From NCBI GenBank assembly GCA_019722365.1, contig JADFUC010001898.1:186001-250000 (forward strand): 64,000 nucleotides of DNA. Reading direction: 5' to 3'. Each line of letters begins with the position of its first letter. Position 1 is the first letter of the stretch. Shown piece after piece: positions 49,608-62,800 of this stretch. A model generated the notes under the pieces. It saw only the letters and a program-made list of their open reading frames with translations. It ran no database searches and had not been told where the DNA came from. The DNA is from Lithospermum erythrorhizon. Lineage: Eukaryota; Streptophyta; Magnoliopsida; Boraginales; Boraginaceae. The position numbers and the translations under genes were made by a program.

Positions 49608-51994
49608 TGCAAAGGTATTTCAAAAGAGTTCCTAAATTTACTGAATCAAACACAAATGACTCCCATCCAGTAGTTGATACAAATCAAATGAAAGTACATG
49701 CTCCATCTTCAAGTAATTTGCAAGTTCAAAGCTTTTAAGATCAATCTCCAGAATGGGAACATAATTTAGAGTTTGGTACCTCAAAAAGAAAACTAATCTC
49801 CGAGTTTCATCCGATCGTGTTCTAGATTCGAGCCTAAGTGAGTTTACTCTATTAAGAGGGGTCAGTCTAACTCTACCCGTAAAACTCTTTAATAATTCTA
49901 CTACTTTATTAAGTCAAAAGCCACGATCCTTTCTTCAATCATGGTATAATAATAATCTTAGTTGGTTGGAATAGAGTGAAGAAAATAATTTTGTGCATTG
50001 TCTACCTTGTTATTTGTTTAACAATGAATCTGAATCTGCCAAACAAAGTTTTGCTGGAAAAAAAGGGGTTTAAGGATTGGAACAAGAAAGGTAGATTGAA
50101 TATTCATGTCGGCGGACATAATAGTGATCATGATATTGTTGTAAAAAAATGTGAAGCTTTAATGAATCAGAAACAAAGTATTGAAGCTTTTATTAAGAAG
50201 CAAAGTAACAAGAAGAAAGCTAATTATTTTGTGAGAATAAAAGCATCACTTACTTCTGCTAAATATCTTCTTTGGGATGGTTTGACATTTCGTGCACATG
50301 ATGAATCTGATGATTCTTCATATAAAGGGAACTTTCTTGAGCTAATAGAAATTTTGGGGTTGAACAATAAAGAGATAGATAAAGTTGTTCTAAAAAAGGC
50401 TCCAAAGAATCACAAGATGACTTCTCCTGATATTCAAAAAGAGCTTGTGAATGCGTGCGCAGTTGAGACAATAAATAAAATTATCAATGAAATTGGAGAT
50501 AACACGTTTAGTGTATTAGTTGATGAATCGAGTGATTCTGGTGGAAAAGAACAAATGGCTGTTGTTGCACGTTATATATATGATAAAGATTTTATTGTGA
50601 AAAGATTTATTGGTATTGTACATGTCAAAGAGACTAGTGCAATATCACTTAAAAATGCTCTTGAAACATTGTTGTGTGCATATAAGTTGTCTATGTCTAA
50701 AATTAAGAGACAAGGGCATGATGGAGCAAGCAATATGCGTGGTCGATTCGGAGGTTTGAAAGCTTTCATTCAAAAAGACAATCCTAATGCTTATTATGTA
50801 CACTGTTTTGCTCATCAACTACAATTGACACTTATCACAATTGGAAGAGAGCATCTTGATATAAAATGGTTTTTTGGAGTTGTTACTCGTGTTATTAATA
50901 TCTTCTAATAAACGTTAGGATTTGCTATGGGACCATCAAGCATCTCATGTTTCTAATTTGATAGAAGAGGTGTTTGTAGAAACGGGTCGAGGTTTGAATC
51001 AAGAAACATCCCTTTCTAGAGCCGGTGATACACGTTGGGGGTCTCACTATAAGACTCTTAACAGTTTCATAAATTTGTTTACTCCAGTCATTGAAGTTCT
51101 TCAAGAATTAGAGATTGGTCTGTCTAGTGACAAAGACGGTGAAGCAAAAACATTGCTACTTGTGATGCAAACATTTGATTTTGTTTTTATGTTGCACTTG
51201 ATGGATATGTATTGGGTGTGATAAATGATTTGTGTGTGGCATTACAAAGAGGTGATCAAGACATTTTGAATGCTTTAGATCTTGTTTCAGTTAGTAAACA
51301 ACGATTACAACATATGAGAAGTGATGGGCGGGAAGAATTTTTGGTTTAAGTGGTGTCATTTTGTAAGAACTTGAATGTTAAGATTCCTGACATGGAGGCA
51401 TAATATGTGAAACAACTGAAATCTAAACGTTTAGCTCATGTTGTGTCTAATTTGCACCATTACAAGATTGATTATTTTGTGAATATTTTGGATGTGCAAC
51501 TGAAAGAGTTGAATGATAGATTTACTATGGAAAATATTGAGTTACTAAAATGTGTTGCTTCCTTGAGTCCTTGTTCTTCATTTGAGACTTTTGATACAAA
51601 AAAATTGTTGAAGATGGCCCAAATGTATCCAAATGAGTTTTCTGAAGTTGAAGATCAAACTTTGACCAACCAATTTGAATGTTATATGAGGAGTGTTAGA
51701 GGAGATGCAAGATTTTTTGATTTGAAATGGCTCGCACAACTTTATAGGACTCTTGTGCAACCGAAGAAGCATATATGCTACAACTGGATTTTTGAGCTTG
51801 TGAAGTTGGCTTTGCTTTTACCGGTAGCAAATGCAAGTGTTGAATGAGTCTTTTTCGCTATGAAATATGTGAAAAATGAGCTAAGAAACAGAATGAGTGA
51901 TCCATGGCTTAATGACTGTTTAATAACATATGTAGAGAGAGATGTTGTACCACTATCAGTAATAAAATTATCCTCAACCGATTTCAAGCTATGA
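49608..51994 (+). pseudogene. hAT transposase (ZMYM1-like, DUF4371 and HAT dimerisation domain), lightly damaged
   Basis: A nearly complete transposase can be read across frames. It begins MQRYFKRVPKFTES at 49608, then stops. The TTF-type zinc-finger region, with VHCLPCYLFNNESES, is at about 49982-50050. A one-base shift lies at an A-run near 50060, followed by GFKDWNKKGRLNIHVG. DUF4371 runs to 50908 (LKKAPKNHKMTSPDIQKEL; FSVLVDESSDSGGKEQMAVV). A second shift precedes LIEEVFVETGRGLNQETSLS (50922-51221). The last part, 51407-51847, ends in the hAT dimerisation region LALLLPVANASVE. There TGA replaces the expected arginine codon, after which VFFAMKYVKNELRNRM continues to 51994. It is dead but younger than the hAT at 37 kb. 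Element ends were not identified. Confidence 0.8.
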
Positions 51995-52633
51995 GTAAGA
52001 GGAGAGTTCAAGTTAAATTAGTTTAATATTATGTTTATTTTTTATTTTTGATGTAATGCATATTAATGTATGACCGAATCTTTATTTTTTATATATATTT
52101 CAGACTTGTTATGATTATAGTTTTCTAAAAAAAAAAATTTGACAAAAATTTATATCGTCTATAGTAGCAGGACACCACATCATTAAAATTCGGACTATCC
52201 CACTGCAAGCTACAACCTTCAAGAGGCCCAGTTCGGATTGTTAGGCAACTTAGATCTTAGTAAGAAATGGACTCGGACTGGATAAGAAATGGACTGATCG
52301 TGAATAATAAAAACAGCATTCGCCTAGTCCCTCCACTTTCTCATCGTTCTTCTTATTTCTTCTACTTCTATTGAACATTCATCAAGCAATGAACATGTAA
52401 TGGGGTGACGGTTTATGTAACAATATGATTCATTGAATTATCTTTTGCAGATTTAGGGTCCAAACACTATAACTAAGTACTTGCACAGGTTTAGAAAATA
52501 ACTAGGAGTAATAATAGTAAGGGTATACTCTAATATTCATATGATAAAACTAGTAAGGGTATAATAGTGTAATTATTTTTTAAACTAATGTTTAAATTTT
52601 TTAAGACCAGTCTTTAATAACTCTCTTAACTAA

Positions 52634-52884
52634 TACTATCTCCGATTTTTTATAGTTGTCATTTAACCCAATTTTTTTTTGTTATTGTTTTAGCATAATA
52701 AATAGCATTTTCACATTTTCAATGTACTTTTTACCTATTTTTTCTCTTAAAATAAACAACCAACTAATAATATTGTTTCAATTGATTGTCATTCTATATT
52801 TTCAATGCACTTTTTGACTATTTTTATTTTTCCTTAATGTATGTGCAAATGGCTAAAATGACAACTAAAAAAACAGAGGAAGTA
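52634..52884. mobile_element. Stowaway-like MITE
   Basis: Ends CTATCTCCGATTTTTTATAG (from 52636) and ACTAAAAAAACAGAGGAAG (to 52882) are imperfect inverted copies of the Stowaway terminus, each bordered by TA. The sub-terminal TTGTCATTT/AAATGACAA also pairs. 247 bp, non-coding. Confidence 0.7.
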
Positions 52885-55260
52885 CACTTGATCAATTTAA
52901 CAAAAATATAATACATATCGAATAAAGTGGAATTATTGGTTTGAGATCAGTCGAACCAAAAACTAAGATTTTAACTCGATTTGTCTAGCCTTTGGAACAT
53001 ATTATATATGCTTGTTTACATGCATATGATTGACCATCTTCTTATCTCTTAATCACAATTCATGAATAATATTTTCAAAATATTGCCACATAGTCCAATA
53101 TTTACATTAATACCTTAAATATTAACGCGTTGCCCTATGGTATTTGCATTTGTACCTAAAAAATTTACATTAATGCCCGGTTCCAATTTAGCAAGGTGCC
53201 AACCTTTTTTGGCTATAGTACAAGGTTCCATAATAACATTATTATGGTCATTATTGTGACAAGGGTAATAATTCGAGTTTACAACTTCTAAAAAAAGCCC
53301 TATGTGGGCCACAATAATTGGATGGGTTAAAGATAGTGGCCCACTAGTCATATTCATTAATAGACTCCCACCATCTAATTCCTCCAAGGATGGCCTGTGA
53401 AAATGAGGACCCTTGTCGGCCCATCACATCTCAATTACATACAGTCTCATCCTTGTCTCTCATTCCTCTTAGTACCCCACCATTTCCTAAACCACTATTA
53501 GTAGAGGTTAGCTTTTTTAGTTTTTCAGCACTAATGATCCGTTCGATTATACATCAGATGAAATCCGCCGAATTTTTATATGAGACGTAAGTAACAATAT
53601 TATATAAACGGGGCAAAATATAAAAAACAGGGAGAAATAACAATCCTTAATTTTTTAAAATGAATGGTAAAATTTATTTTATCAGTAGCATTATAATTTT
53701 TCAAAATTTTATGTAACAAATGCTCCCTACGCCTGGGCTTCCTCCAACATTATAATGCTTTTAAAACGCCTACTCATTCGAATATACATGCTTCAAAATG
53801 ATCCATTCAATCACACATGTTTCTAAAGTTGTTCCACTTGATTATTTCAAGATCATGTACCGCTCATGTGATATTTTTGATGGATAATTTAGTATGGTCA
53901 GATTCGAAACTAATATTGTCATATGGACATGATTAAATTTCGGGTCATTATTTCATACAAAAAATAGAACCAAATTAGTATGGACATTCTTTGACTCGGA
54001 TATTACCATGGGAGTATGAACAAGGAATCGACAAACCATCCTTAAATCTAATAAGGGTGGAAATAAATTATGGGGTCTTTCAAATGAAGTTGAAGCATGA
54101 GGAAAAAATTAAATAGAGGTATAGTAGAAAAGTTTCGATCAACAAATATATTACCTGAATGGGATAAAAGCACAGTATTTATATACACATAAAGTCAACA
54201 TCTATTTGATATGATGTCGCAAATATTAAACTAATTGAGATTTGGTCAGCATTAGTTAGCAACTCACCAACTATAATCTTTTCCGTGATAACGTAGTTAT
54301 TATATAACTACTGGTCAATAACGTTTATTAATTTTTATACGTACCAATTTTAACGTAAAATAAGATATATTATTATCAAAGTGTAATATTTTAAGAGGTA
54401 TAATTAAAAAAATTAAAAAAAGTATCAAAATTATTATATGCACCTAATTAATCGAAATGCTGCACTAAAAATTGCTGAACAAATTTGTACAGATTAACTA
54501 TAAGATAAAAATAAGCTTATATAATTGATATTAACGATTTCTTTTTATAGGAAATGATTCGTATTACCTAATATGTACCAAAAAAAGGGAAAAAAATTAT
54601 AAAATGATACTATAATTTACATTTTTATCATTAATGAATAGAAACCTTAATAAATCGTATCTTTCCATCCGTGAGAGGTTTGGTTAATAAAAAAATTAAG
54701 TGTACACCTCTATTTCAAATAACGGGAAACTCACAGGAGTAGACTTTGATCAAATGGAAGAAGTCACGGAAAAATAAAAAAAGAGAGTTAAAGTAACAAT
54801 TTTTGTAGGAAGGAGTGAGTAATAGGGAGTATTTAACTCCATCCATCCCATTTTTTGTTGACAAATTGGGGAAGTGGTCATACACAAATTGAAATGTTTA
54901 CTTTTACATGTATTTTAAGAAAATTTTAAATTACTTTACCAATACTCATTTTTCCTCAACTCAAAATATTTTAAACAAAAATATTTATAGTCCGTTTGTT
55001 TTTGGGGTTAATATTTTCATCTAAATTATTTGGGATTCTAAAAAATTATTTACCTAAAGAAATTCATTTACCTAGATTCATTTAGGTTAGAATATATATT
55101 TAACTTAAAATTATTTAGCCTCAAAACGAGGATATTGTATTCACCTAGATATGATTAATATTATCCAAGCAACAATTTAATGTCTTCAACTTGATTTCCC
55201 CTTTCTAGATTAATTTTAAAATATTATCTTCCCCTTGATTAATCTCAATCCAAACATACC
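52885..55260. other. intergenic, no gene recognised
   Basis: AT-rich DNA. CTCCATCCATCCCATTTTTT at 54838-54857 resembles another Stowaway end. A minus-strand frame at 53115-53387 has no recognised family. Confidence 0.55.
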
Positions 55261-55483
55261 ATAAAATGAGACTTCTAGTGGTAAGTATCACCACCCTTAG
55301 CTCTTCATGTAGTATGATTTCGACTCTCATAATGAGCAAGTCTTATATTAAATTTGTTAAAAGGAAAACTTTAGTCCCCTAATCAATTGAGACATATTTC
55401 ACGATTAATTTATTTTTGATATTCCAGGACAAAAATCTCCAAAATCATTTAATGTAACGGTTTCAAACTTTTATAAAATGAGA
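55261..55483 (+). mobile_element. tRNA-derived SINE, copy 2, with 11-bp target duplication
   Basis: Element 55272-55472 is flanked by ATAAAATGAGA at 55261-55271 and 55473-55483. It shares with 58362-58581 the order CTCTTCATGT, a decayed B-box region (TTTCGACTC), TATTAAA...AAAGG.AAACT..AGTCCC, AATTGAG.CA, and the end GGTTTCAAACTTTT. The tRNA-like head is shorter and more decayed than in the other copy. Confidence 0.75.
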
Positions 55484-56032
55484 TTTATATTTTGGGAATA
55501 TAAGCATCCTATCATTTAGAATCGAAGGGAATATATACTTTAATTAAAAATCGATAAAAGAGGATAATGAATAAGAACAGTAATTTTCCTGATATATACA
55601 CTATTCTGAAGTGTGCAATAGATCAGGGACACGTCATTTCAAAGTCAGATAAATCTGATGGGAATGGCAGTAAAGTAAGATGAGGTGGGTCCTCCATGAG
55701 GGTGTATTTGGTTCAGATCGCGCGGAAACAGCGCGGGAGCTGTTTCCCCACGCACACAAACTCCCTCAGTCTAGTCTGTATCACAACTTTCTCACCACCC
55801 ACACTTCCCAATCTTTTCAATTTCTAGTTAATTAAATACTCATTCAGTAAAAATTTATTTTATCATTATAAATAATTTTTTTATTTATTAATACAACTTT
55901 TTGCATTGAATTTTGTTTTATCTCCTAATAATTGTTTTTATAATGGTTGAAAATTATATAATCAATGATTGTATTAATAAATTATTTTTCTTTTAAATAA
56001 TCAACAATGTAGATTTTAAGAACACACGTTAA

Positions 56033-56105
56033 GATTTAAGACCCTAAATCTCTCCTGTAGCTTGCCAATCAATAAAACGACAAGAATTTAAGGTGCAAAA
56101 TAAAT
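56033..56105. repeat. fragment related to the solo LTR at 14532-14950
   Basis: ATTTAAGACCCT...TGTAG...CAATCAATAAAACGA.AAGAATTTAAGGTG parallels the first 70 bases of the solo LTR. Following sequence up to about 56700 may belong to the same or a related element, but its ends are not seen. Confidence 0.45.
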
Positions 56106-56698
56106 GTACACAAGAATTTTATACAAGTTCCCCCTCAATGTGTGCACACCCCGGCTGGCCGTTGCCGCCGCAAATTCCACTCATAACCAAGTGAAGATCG
56201 TTACAAGCCCTACCACTAGCTAGCCTTATCGCCTGAGTATTTTCTATCACCGAAAATCTCAACAACAAAGCCTACCAAGAACAAAGATACCTCTGTTTTT
56301 CCTATAATATTAAAGCTCTAATATTCTTTCTAATGATGATTATCATTTACATCAAGCCAGGATAATCAACTCATGTGAAATATCTATTCATTTATGCGCG
56401 AAGACATAACCTAGCTAGAATATTCGAACCCCGAAATACCCAAAAACTCCGCCTCAACCAAATCTCTTCAGGTGTCGTAACTACTGGTGATTTTTGCAAC
56501 CGCTACAAGTGCTTTTCCAGAGATTTTTCTCCATCTCTAACGCCCTTGAACGCCTCAAACGGCCTCATTTCGATTGCCATAGTCACCGCCTCTTTACAAT
56601 CAGAGGGCAAAATACGCTCATCTCCAACAACACATATCAAGTTGTGCATGACCTAATCTTTATTCAATGGCTCATATGGGCTATGGCTATGTAAAGAT

Positions 56699-57240
56699 GG
56701 GCACGGGTGGATACACATCGAATATTTTTTCTAATATTCGAGTTCGAATCCGAATAATTAATATTCGATTCGAACGACGTCGGTCACTTAATCAACTCGA
56801 TCCATTTTGTCATTTGAATGGTAAACGAATGCCTTATAATTAGATTAGAACTTTTTCGAATATGCTCATTTAGAATTCAAACTGAATATTCAATTCAAAT
56901 TCGAATATTTTTATAGATATTATATTCATTCGAATTCGAGCTCGAAATCAAATTCTAATATACATATGTTCATATTCATATAAATTAATAAAATATCTGT
57001 ATAAATATTCCAATTCAAACCGAATATTCGGTTCGAATTCTAATGATCATATTCGAAAATTTCGAATCTAATTATAAGGCATTATTCTTATTCGCATTCT
57101 TATACCATTTCAATGGCAAATTTGGATTCGAGTTCGGTTCGTATTCGACAACGTTCGAATTCAAATATTACATATTCAAATTCAAACTTTAATATTCGAA
57201 AAAATATTCTATTCGTATCCATTTATCCACCCCTAATGCC
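56699..57240. mobile_element. 542-bp foldback element
   Basis: The whole segment is an imperfect palindrome centred near 56965. The left end GGGCACGGGTGGATACA faces the right end TATCCACCCCTAATGCC, and inner words also mirror each other (TCATTTGAATGGTA against TACCATTTCAATGGCA; GCCTTATAATTAGATT against AATCTAATTATAAGGC). It is rich in ATTCGAA words. No coding frame; a non-autonomous transposon of foldback type. Confidence 0.8.
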
Positions 57241-57965
57241 ATCACTAGTTATGTATAGCCATCTGCCATTTAAATAAAGTACTACGGAGTAGTATACTGA
57301 GTGTCGGAGTTTATGATGAGGGTAATTTTTCAATCGGTTAAGTAAAGATTAGTTTATGATTATCACTGTCTAATCAATTATCACGTGACAACTTTATTTT
57401 GTTACCAAATGGCTGATTGAAGCCAGAATAGATGCAGCATTGTCAAATCAGTAAGGGGAATAACGATTTGGTAAAGGAGTTGCATAAATAATTTTTGTTC
57501 AATCATAATTTATCAATTTATTTATTTTTCTTATCTTAATTTCATATTTTAAAGTACTTTAATCAGTAGCATTAGTATATTACTACGTAGTTTAGATTCT
57601 CGTGGTTGCCATTTTGGCTGTCATTAGGGCCTCTTTATGATGATGACAAGCATTTTTACTTTATTCTCAATATTGGATGTTTCTTATAAATCCAAGCATA
57701 TTTGGGGCAGAACTTTGAGGAACAAAAAAATCTCCCTCATGTAACTATCACTTTTGTTAGTCACATGTAATATATTCTCATATAAATGATATCATGCATA
57801 TTAACATAATGACTTTCTTTCATTAGAGTTAGTATGTAATCGAGGATTATTGTATTATTTCTCAATATAAATTTGGTGATTATTTAATTTATAAAAAGAA
57901 GTTTGTAATTTCATGACCTATCTTAATAATCAATAGGAATTAAGAGGATTAAGTATATAAAGTCG

Positions 57966-58353
57966 ACTTTTGGTGAGTTAATTGATGGTTTGGTCCCAAT
58001 AAGTGTAGCAAAGTTGCACATTGGTCCCAGTAAGTAATAACGTAGCACAAATGGTCCGTGAAAGTGTACATTCGATTACAATTTGGTCCCTATTTTAACA
58101 TCTATGTTCATATTTAACATTTCACCCGAGTAGAGCCTAATGGGGCCAAATCTCAAAAATTGTATTTTGACCCCAAAACTAAGCTTTAATCGCGTGAAAT
58201 GTTAAATATTAACAGAGATGTTAAAATATGGACCAAATTATTACCGGATGTACACTTTCAAGGACCATTTGTGCTAGGTTGCCACTTAATGGGACAAATG
58301 TACAACTTTGCTATATTTACTGGAACCAAACCACAAATTATCTCACTTTTGGT
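57966..58353. mobile_element. Mutator-like MITE (370 bp) with 9-bp target duplication
   Basis: The element 57975-58344 starts GAGTTAATTGATGGTTTGG and ends CCAAACCACAAATTATCTC, with inverted homology for about 150 bp per arm around a centre at 58160. The direct repeat ACTTTTGGT flanks it at 57966-57974 and 58345-58353. A 9-bp duplication and long inverted ends fit the Mutator-like class. No transposase. Confidence 0.85.
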
Positions 58354-58598
58354 GAACTCCGGCCCACGGGCATAACTCAACTGGTAAAAAGCTTGAGTGT
58401 TAAGTACCAGCACCCTAGCCTCTTCATGTGGGTTCGAGTCACGCAAGTGGCAAAATTTCGTATTAAAGTGGTTTAAAGGGAAACTCAAGTCCCTGACCAA
58501 TTGAGGCACATCCCGTAATTTACTTCTTACGTGTAGCTGAAGGGTATGAATAACATAGCACCCTTAGTTTGAGGGTTTCAAACTTTTGGTGAACTCCG
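58345..58598 (+). mobile_element. tRNA-derived SINE, copy 1, with 17-bp target duplication
   Basis: The element 58362-58581 is flanked by ACTTTTGGTGAACTCCG at 58345-58361 and 58582-58598. Its head has an A box (GCATAACTCAACTGG at about 58369-58383) and a B box (GGTTCGAGTC, 58431-58440), as in a tRNA-derived Pol III promoter. The body ends TTTGAGGGTTTCAA. It inserted next to the MITE: its duplicated target begins with the MITE's own 9-bp duplication, so it arrived second. Confidence 0.85.
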
Positions 58599-59871
58599 AA
58601 AACGGATTATGCAATTTTCTCTACAAAGTGAAACATGCCATCAAATGCCTAAACGGAAGAGAGAAATTCAAACAGGAGGTGGAGATGGATGCAAAAGATT
58701 CCACTATATATAAAGCAAACAGGTTTGGAAACTTTTTATTTTGATTGATCATAATCTATACTATAAAAAAATACAGCAATAATAATGTTACTGTTTGTAA
58801 ATAATGCCAAGCAGCTGGAAAATCAAGGGGCAGATTTGTTAGTTAACGAAGAAGTTAATTGAGTGAAGGAAAGCAAAACACGTTTCCCTAATTAATTAAT
58901 TTGTGCATCATAATCTCGAACATTGCCCTCCTCTTGGATACCAATTTCCTTGAATGATTGAGCTGCCAAAACTATCATTCATACTATTTGAAGGAATATT
59001 ATTGCTAATCAATCAATTTTATTATGTACCTGTTTAATCAATCATAACATTTGCATTAAGGCTTACTCACCAGGACTAGAGATTTTTCAAAGTGGACGAC
59101 GTGTCACTCATTGAATATGAACTAGTGCTGCATTATTGTGCAACTTTTAATTAATGGAAAAATATTTAAAAAGATCCAGAAAATGTCAAACTATCGAAAT
59201 TAATTCATAAAATATTATGAAATATAAAAGTTATTAATACATAGTTATTTTTGTATTAATTTTAAAAAGAAATTGAATAGTATCTTATATATATTATTAT
59301 CATAATAGTCTTATACGGAATATATAATATATTATGAATCCATCGATATTTTAGTATATACTGAATCATTTTCATTAAAAAAAAGTAAATTAAGTTCTTA
59401 TAATTTTTTTTAAACATGCCACTGACTTAACATATCATGCTTCCACTTCTGCATCAGATACGGTTTGAATTGAAATTAAGTCTTTTAGAAAAAAACCTTC
59501 TCCTTGTAACATCCAAAAAAATAAGTACCAAGAAACCTGTCAAGTGTATCGTATTAACATTAAGGCTATGAGCGTGACAGATGGAATTTAGGAACACTCA
59601 TCAACTCATCGTAGGTTGGTCAAAATATTAATCTTTCACCGGTAAGCAATTCCTCGTCTCAACTAAATGGGGAGTAACAAGTAACAATAACTCTAACAAT
59701 TTATTTGGTAATAAGTAATAAATGTCTATTTTGCTTGTCAAGCATTCAATATAGAGTTCTCACACACTATGTCAATATTAAATGTGACATTATATGAGTA
59801 TCAATTAATAATACGGTGTATAAAATAGTAGTAAAAGTAGATTCAAAAGGATATGTAAATATCCATTTTAA
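58599..59871. other. intergenic, no gene recognised
   Basis: AT-rich DNA between the SINE and the LINE; no feature beyond short runs could be supported. Confidence 0.6.
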
Positions 59872-62800
59872 GTCATCAAGCAATGAGTATTTTAGGGTGA
59901 AACTGCCAGGGATTGGATCATCCCCGGAGAGTTCGGACACTTTATTATTTGGTAAAAGTCAATAAACCCAATCTTATTTTCTTAATGGAGATAAAATTAT
60001 AGAAACATGAATGGAAAACAATTAAATCCAAGGTGAAGATGCCTAATGCTTTTGTGGTAGAGGCCAGGGGCAAAAAGGGGGATTGGTACTGTTATGGCCA
60101 AGGAGTTTGAATATTACAGTTCGGAGTTTTTCGTCTCATCATATTGAGACACTTGTTGAGGAAGATGGGGCCAGTCCATGGAGATTTGTGGACTTCTATG
60201 GACATCATGAAGTGAAGTTCCAAAAAATTTCGTGGGAATTACTCAGATTTATTAATAATAACTCAAATCTACCAACAATGTTTATGGGAGATTTCAATAA
60301 AGTTCTAGATGGATCGGAGCATAATTCTTGTAGACGCTATAGGCCGTTATGGCAGATTAATCTCTTTAAGAAAGCTGTTGTAGATTGTGGTTTAATGGAT
60401 ATTGGTTTTTTGAGTTATCCCTTTACTTGGTGTAATAATTTTTTGTCTCCCTATTCTGCACGAACTAGACTTGATAGATGCTTAGTGAGAAAAACTTGGA
60501 AGGTCTTGAACCCAAATGCACAACTTACTCACCTCAGTAGTAATCATTCTGACCATTTAGGATTATTGGTTACATGGGGTAAGAGGCAGATCTTAAAAGA
60601 TACGAAAAAGAGATTCCGCTTTGAGGATGGTTAGTGTTTATATGAGAGGAGCAAAAACGTTGTGGAGGAAGCTTGGAACAAGGTTAGAAACCGGGATCCG
60701 GGGGGTTAGGTTTTTGAAAGTGTTAAATAGAGTCGTCTGAGGCTACTAGAGTGGAAGCGATCAACCTTGGGGAATTTACACAAGACCTTGCATAAAAAAA
60801 ACATGATTGGAGTATCTCCGGCAGGAGATGATCACAAATGATAGCAAAAGAGAAAGAGTGATTCTTTCCAAAGATATAGACGCTCAGAGAAAAGAATGAT
60901 GTGTACTGGCAACAACGGTCTAGAATCGAATGGAGAGTTAAAGGGGACCGAAATACGGGCTTCTTTCATGTGGTTTTAACGGTTTAGAGGCACCGAGACT
61001 GACATCATTGCGCCCTCCGGGATTAGGAAGGAGTACTTGAACCTCATGGGCTTCGGTCCATGACTTAACTGTATTATTTATATAAGTAATTGTTCTCATC
61101 ATAGTCACGCTCAATAGTTTTGGGCAATTAAAGTCTCCTGAGACCAACTTCGGATTTCTGTGTTGGGGATGCCAGTTACAAGGAGAGTATTAAGAGGGGT
61201 AACTGTATCTGAGCTTAATTGGTAGACCAGGATATAACTTCTTTTTACGGTTTTATTGGGGACCATGGTGAGAGAGGACTTATGTAGCATGGTGTTAGCA
61301 CGATAGAGCAGCGGTCTCACGAGGAAATTTAACTTCACGCTTGTATATAGATTCGAAAGGTGCTTGTCCAGGTGGAAATTACTCAGTTCAGGCCCATAGC
61401 TCTTTGTACCACCACAACCAAATTGGTAGCTAAGTTGTTAGCAGAACGGCTGAAGCTGGTATTGGGAACCATAGTCTCGAAGTCTCAGAGTGCTTTCGTT
61501 CCGAATAGACTCATCACGGACAATATCCTCCTAGTATATGAGGTTCATCATTTTATCAAGCTTAAAAAAATGGGAAAGAAGGGATTTATGTCTATCAAAT
61601 TGGACATGCAAAAAGCCTACGATAGGATTGAATGGTCATTTTTTAGACTTATGATGACTCGGTTACATTTTCCAGATAAATGGATTTCACTCATCATGCT
61701 TTATATCGAATCGGTTTCTTATTCACTCTTGATTAATGGGGATCAGGTTGGGTATTTCAAGCCTGGTAGGGGATTTCGACAAGGGATCCCCTCTCTCCTT
61801 ATCTATTCATTATTTGTGGGACATCTGCATCACTTAATGGCGATCTCACGAAGGTTCTTATCGGGCATAAGGGTGGTCTGAGGATGTGCTTGTCTACCGC
61901 CTACTTTTGCGATATCACTATTTTGTTTGGGGAGGCAACGAGAGGGGCTCGAAGTATTATAGATAGTAACTCACGTCAATATGAACTAATGTCGGCGATT
62001 AGTCGTCAATCATGAGTCACTTTGACCCCGAATGTGAAGCGGGAACTACGAAGAGGTTATATCCTCCGTTAAAGGAATAAAGGAAGTGCTTCGCATGGAA
62101 CCTACTTAGGCTCCCGTCCCCACCATCGACTCTTCTAAGAAAGAGATTTTGCCTCTCGTTGGGCCAGTTTGAAAAGGAGTGAGATTAAGCAGAAAGCTTA
62201 TCTAAAGCGAGTAAATCGATTTTTATTACTTGAGTGTTCTGACTATCCCTTTCGCCATGCAATGTTTTAAAGTACCTATTGCTACATGTCATGAACTCAA
62301 TGCTCAAATGGCTCACTACTGGTAGGGATCAAGTACGGATAAAAAGAAAGTACATTGGGTAGCCTATGACAAACTATGTAAAGATAAAGTTGAAGGTGGA
62401 CTGGGATTCCGTGATAACCATGCTTTCAACATGGCCCTTTTGAGTAAACAAGCATGGAGAATTGCATCGGATCCGACGAGTCAACTTGCACAGATATAGA
62501 ACCAAGTACTTTCCTCATAGTAACTTCTAGAGTGCATCTTTGGGTCAATCTCCAAGTCTTACATGAAAAAGTTTGGTTTCAGCCAGATACCTCTTAATCA
62601 AGGGAACAAAGTGGACAGTATGCAATGAAAAAACAGTACAAGTTTGGCATCACAGATGGTTACCACATACACACTCCAAAAGACCTATAACCCCAATCAA
62701 TCCAGATTACGCGCATATGAGAGTGAGTGATCTAATTGATGATGAGGTGGGGGTTTGGAAGATTAACCTTATTCGCCATGTGTTTCTTAGTGTGGATACA

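Noticed and set aside
48884..52179. Exact 12-bp direct repeat CAGGACACCACA at 48884-48895 and 52168-52179 around the second hAT pseudogene
   Set aside because: hAT elements make 8-bp duplications and no inverted ends adjoin these repeats, so they are not accepted as element borders.
53115..53387. Minus-strand 90-residue frame
   Set aside because: No domain or family recognised; the region reads as decayed intergenic DNA.
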